A stretch of DNA of 64,000 nucleotides from Rhizobium etli CFN 42 (GTDB taxonomy: Bacteria > Pseudomonadota > Alphaproteobacteria > Rhizobiales > Rhizobiaceae). A program made the translations under genes and the position numbers. The DNA is taken from positions 124,001 to 188,000 of the forward strand of contig NC_004041.2 in assembly GCF_000092045.1 (NCBI RefSeq), in the 5' to 3' direction. Shown here one piece after another: positions 63,430 through 64,000 of this stretch (the first letter of the stretch is position 1; the number at the start of each line of letters is the position of its first letter). Below the pieces are notes generated by a model. It worked only from the letters and a program-made list of their open reading frames with translations, searched no databases and was not told the DNA's origin.

Positions 63430-63900
63430 CTACTGTTCGTCCGTTCCGCAGCGGTCGTTGTAGAGGCGATTGCAGGTTTCACCAGATCGGGTGCCGTCTG
63501 CGTGAAGCCACTCTATAGCCCCCTCGGACACGGACGTGGCCAGAAACAAGCCTGCTTCCAGCAGCGCGCGGATGCCACAGAAAGTGACGAGGTCTCGCGC
63601 TGAGACCGTGAAGAACAGGCTTTCACTGGTCGGCCTTATGATCGCGCCTCCACCTTCGAAAGCTAGAAACCTGTCAGGTCCCACGGAGACGAGGGATTGG
63701 TAGAAGTCCTCGATTTGCGTGCAGATCTTGTCGGCAACGTGCTGCGTGCGCGTGATTGCGACACACGCTTCGGCGACGTGCACGCACTTTGGAACATCTT
63801 CCTCACCCGCGAATGATGGCGCTCGTGGCAGGACCAGATGCGCGTTGCACGGCGGGCTCAGCTCAACGAAGTGACGGACTTCGCCAATCGATTTCTTCAT
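63430..63900 (-). CDS. Hypothetical protein
   Basis: The 156-residue protein starts MKKSIGEVRHFVELSPPCNA with AGGAAC upstream on the minus strand. It contains SLVSVGPDRFLAFEGGGAIIRPTSESLFFTVSARDLVTFCGIRALLEAGLFL. I do not recognise the family, and the pattern gives no catalytic motif. It takes the place where traF and traB follow traA in Ti-type plasmids, but on the opposite strand, so this plasmid lacks those genes here. Confidence 0.6.
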   Translation of the reverse strand: MKKSIGEVRHFVELSPPCNAHLVLPRAPSFAGEEDVPKCVHVAEACVAITRTQHVADKICTQIEDFYQSLVSVGPDRFLAFEGGGAIIRPTSESLFFTVSARDLVTFCGIRALLEAGLFLATSVSEGAIEWLHADGTRSGETCNRLYNDRCGTDEQ

Positions 63901-64000
63901 GCTGTTCCTGCCTATTTGGAGAAAAAAGGCTTTTAGAGGTGGCAAAGCGCTGAGGGCTGCTCAACGTGATGGAGCGCTTTCTGCTGACGCGAACGTTGTT

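Noticed and set aside
1..64000. CRISPR arrays, tRNA and rRNA genes
   Set aside because: No regularly spaced direct repeats with unique spacers and no tRNA- or rRNA-like sequences were seen on either strand by eye.

Overview
The window reads as part of a large conjugative plasmid of a Rhizobiales bacterium (Rhizobium/Sinorhizobium/Agrobacterium type). The main reasons are the virB1-virB11 mating-pair genes with an RctA-like winged-helix gene beside them, the rhizobial layout traG-traD-traC-oriT-traA, and several small plasmid families typical of these replicons (DUF736, DUF1173, DUF2493, ArdC-like, WGR). No replication genes, rRNA, tRNA or CRISPR array were seen.

Bases 1 to about 27,200 are a catabolic and transport island. 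It holds three zinc alcohol dehydrogenases, an MBL-fold lactonase broken by two stop codons, a FadR-type GntR regulator, an alpha/beta hydrolase, an SDR oxidoreductase, a RutF-like flavin reductase, a carboxymuconolactone-decarboxylase-like protein, a RutA-like flavin monooxygenase, two sugar-type periplasmic binding proteins with one ATPase and two permeases, a chromosome-like aminotransferase, a GFA-fold protein, an SsuE-like FMN reductase, a ribBA fusion, a phosphoglycerate-mutase-like protein, an ABM monooxygenase and an NDH-2 NADH dehydrogenase. The substrate cannot be read from the sequence. The set fits uptake of a small polar or sugar-like compound, oxidation by a two-component FMN monooxygenase with its own flavin supply, hydrolysis or lactone opening, and alcohol/aldehyde oxidation. 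A 16-base operator-like element, TTGACNGATTGTCNG(A/C), lies before at least six transcription units here, with weaker forms before two more. It suggests one regulon, probably under the GntR protein. The island is interrupted by a decayed IS256-type element (3970-5282) and an IS66-type element (about 14182-16519).

Bases 27,470 to 34,000 carry sensing genes: an AraC-type regulator, a chemoreceptor with a putative NIT-type sensor region and a PAS-GGDEF-EAL protein. Bases 34,000 to 37,000 are decayed, with a groEL remnant, a frameshifted ArdC-like gene and an unidentified gene fragment.

Bases 36,890 to 47,500 hold the RctA-like gene and the divergent trbM-like/virB1-B11 operon with an eexN-type lipoprotein. 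Bases 47,500 to 56,060 are a plasmid maintenance and hypothetical zone: toxin-antitoxin pairs (one PIN toxin frameshifted, one intact vapBC pair, one orphan Phd-type antitoxin), DUF1173, a toprim remnant, a frameshifted DUF2493 gene, DUF736, a WGR protein and small genes. Two of the small genes share a folded leader of about 105 nt. Bases 56,067 to 63,325 are the DNA-transfer module: traG, traD, traC, an oriT-like site and traA. Intact mobility genes next to many single-base frameshifts in cargo genes suggest a mosaic in which transfer is maintained while cargo decays; assembly errors must be excluded.
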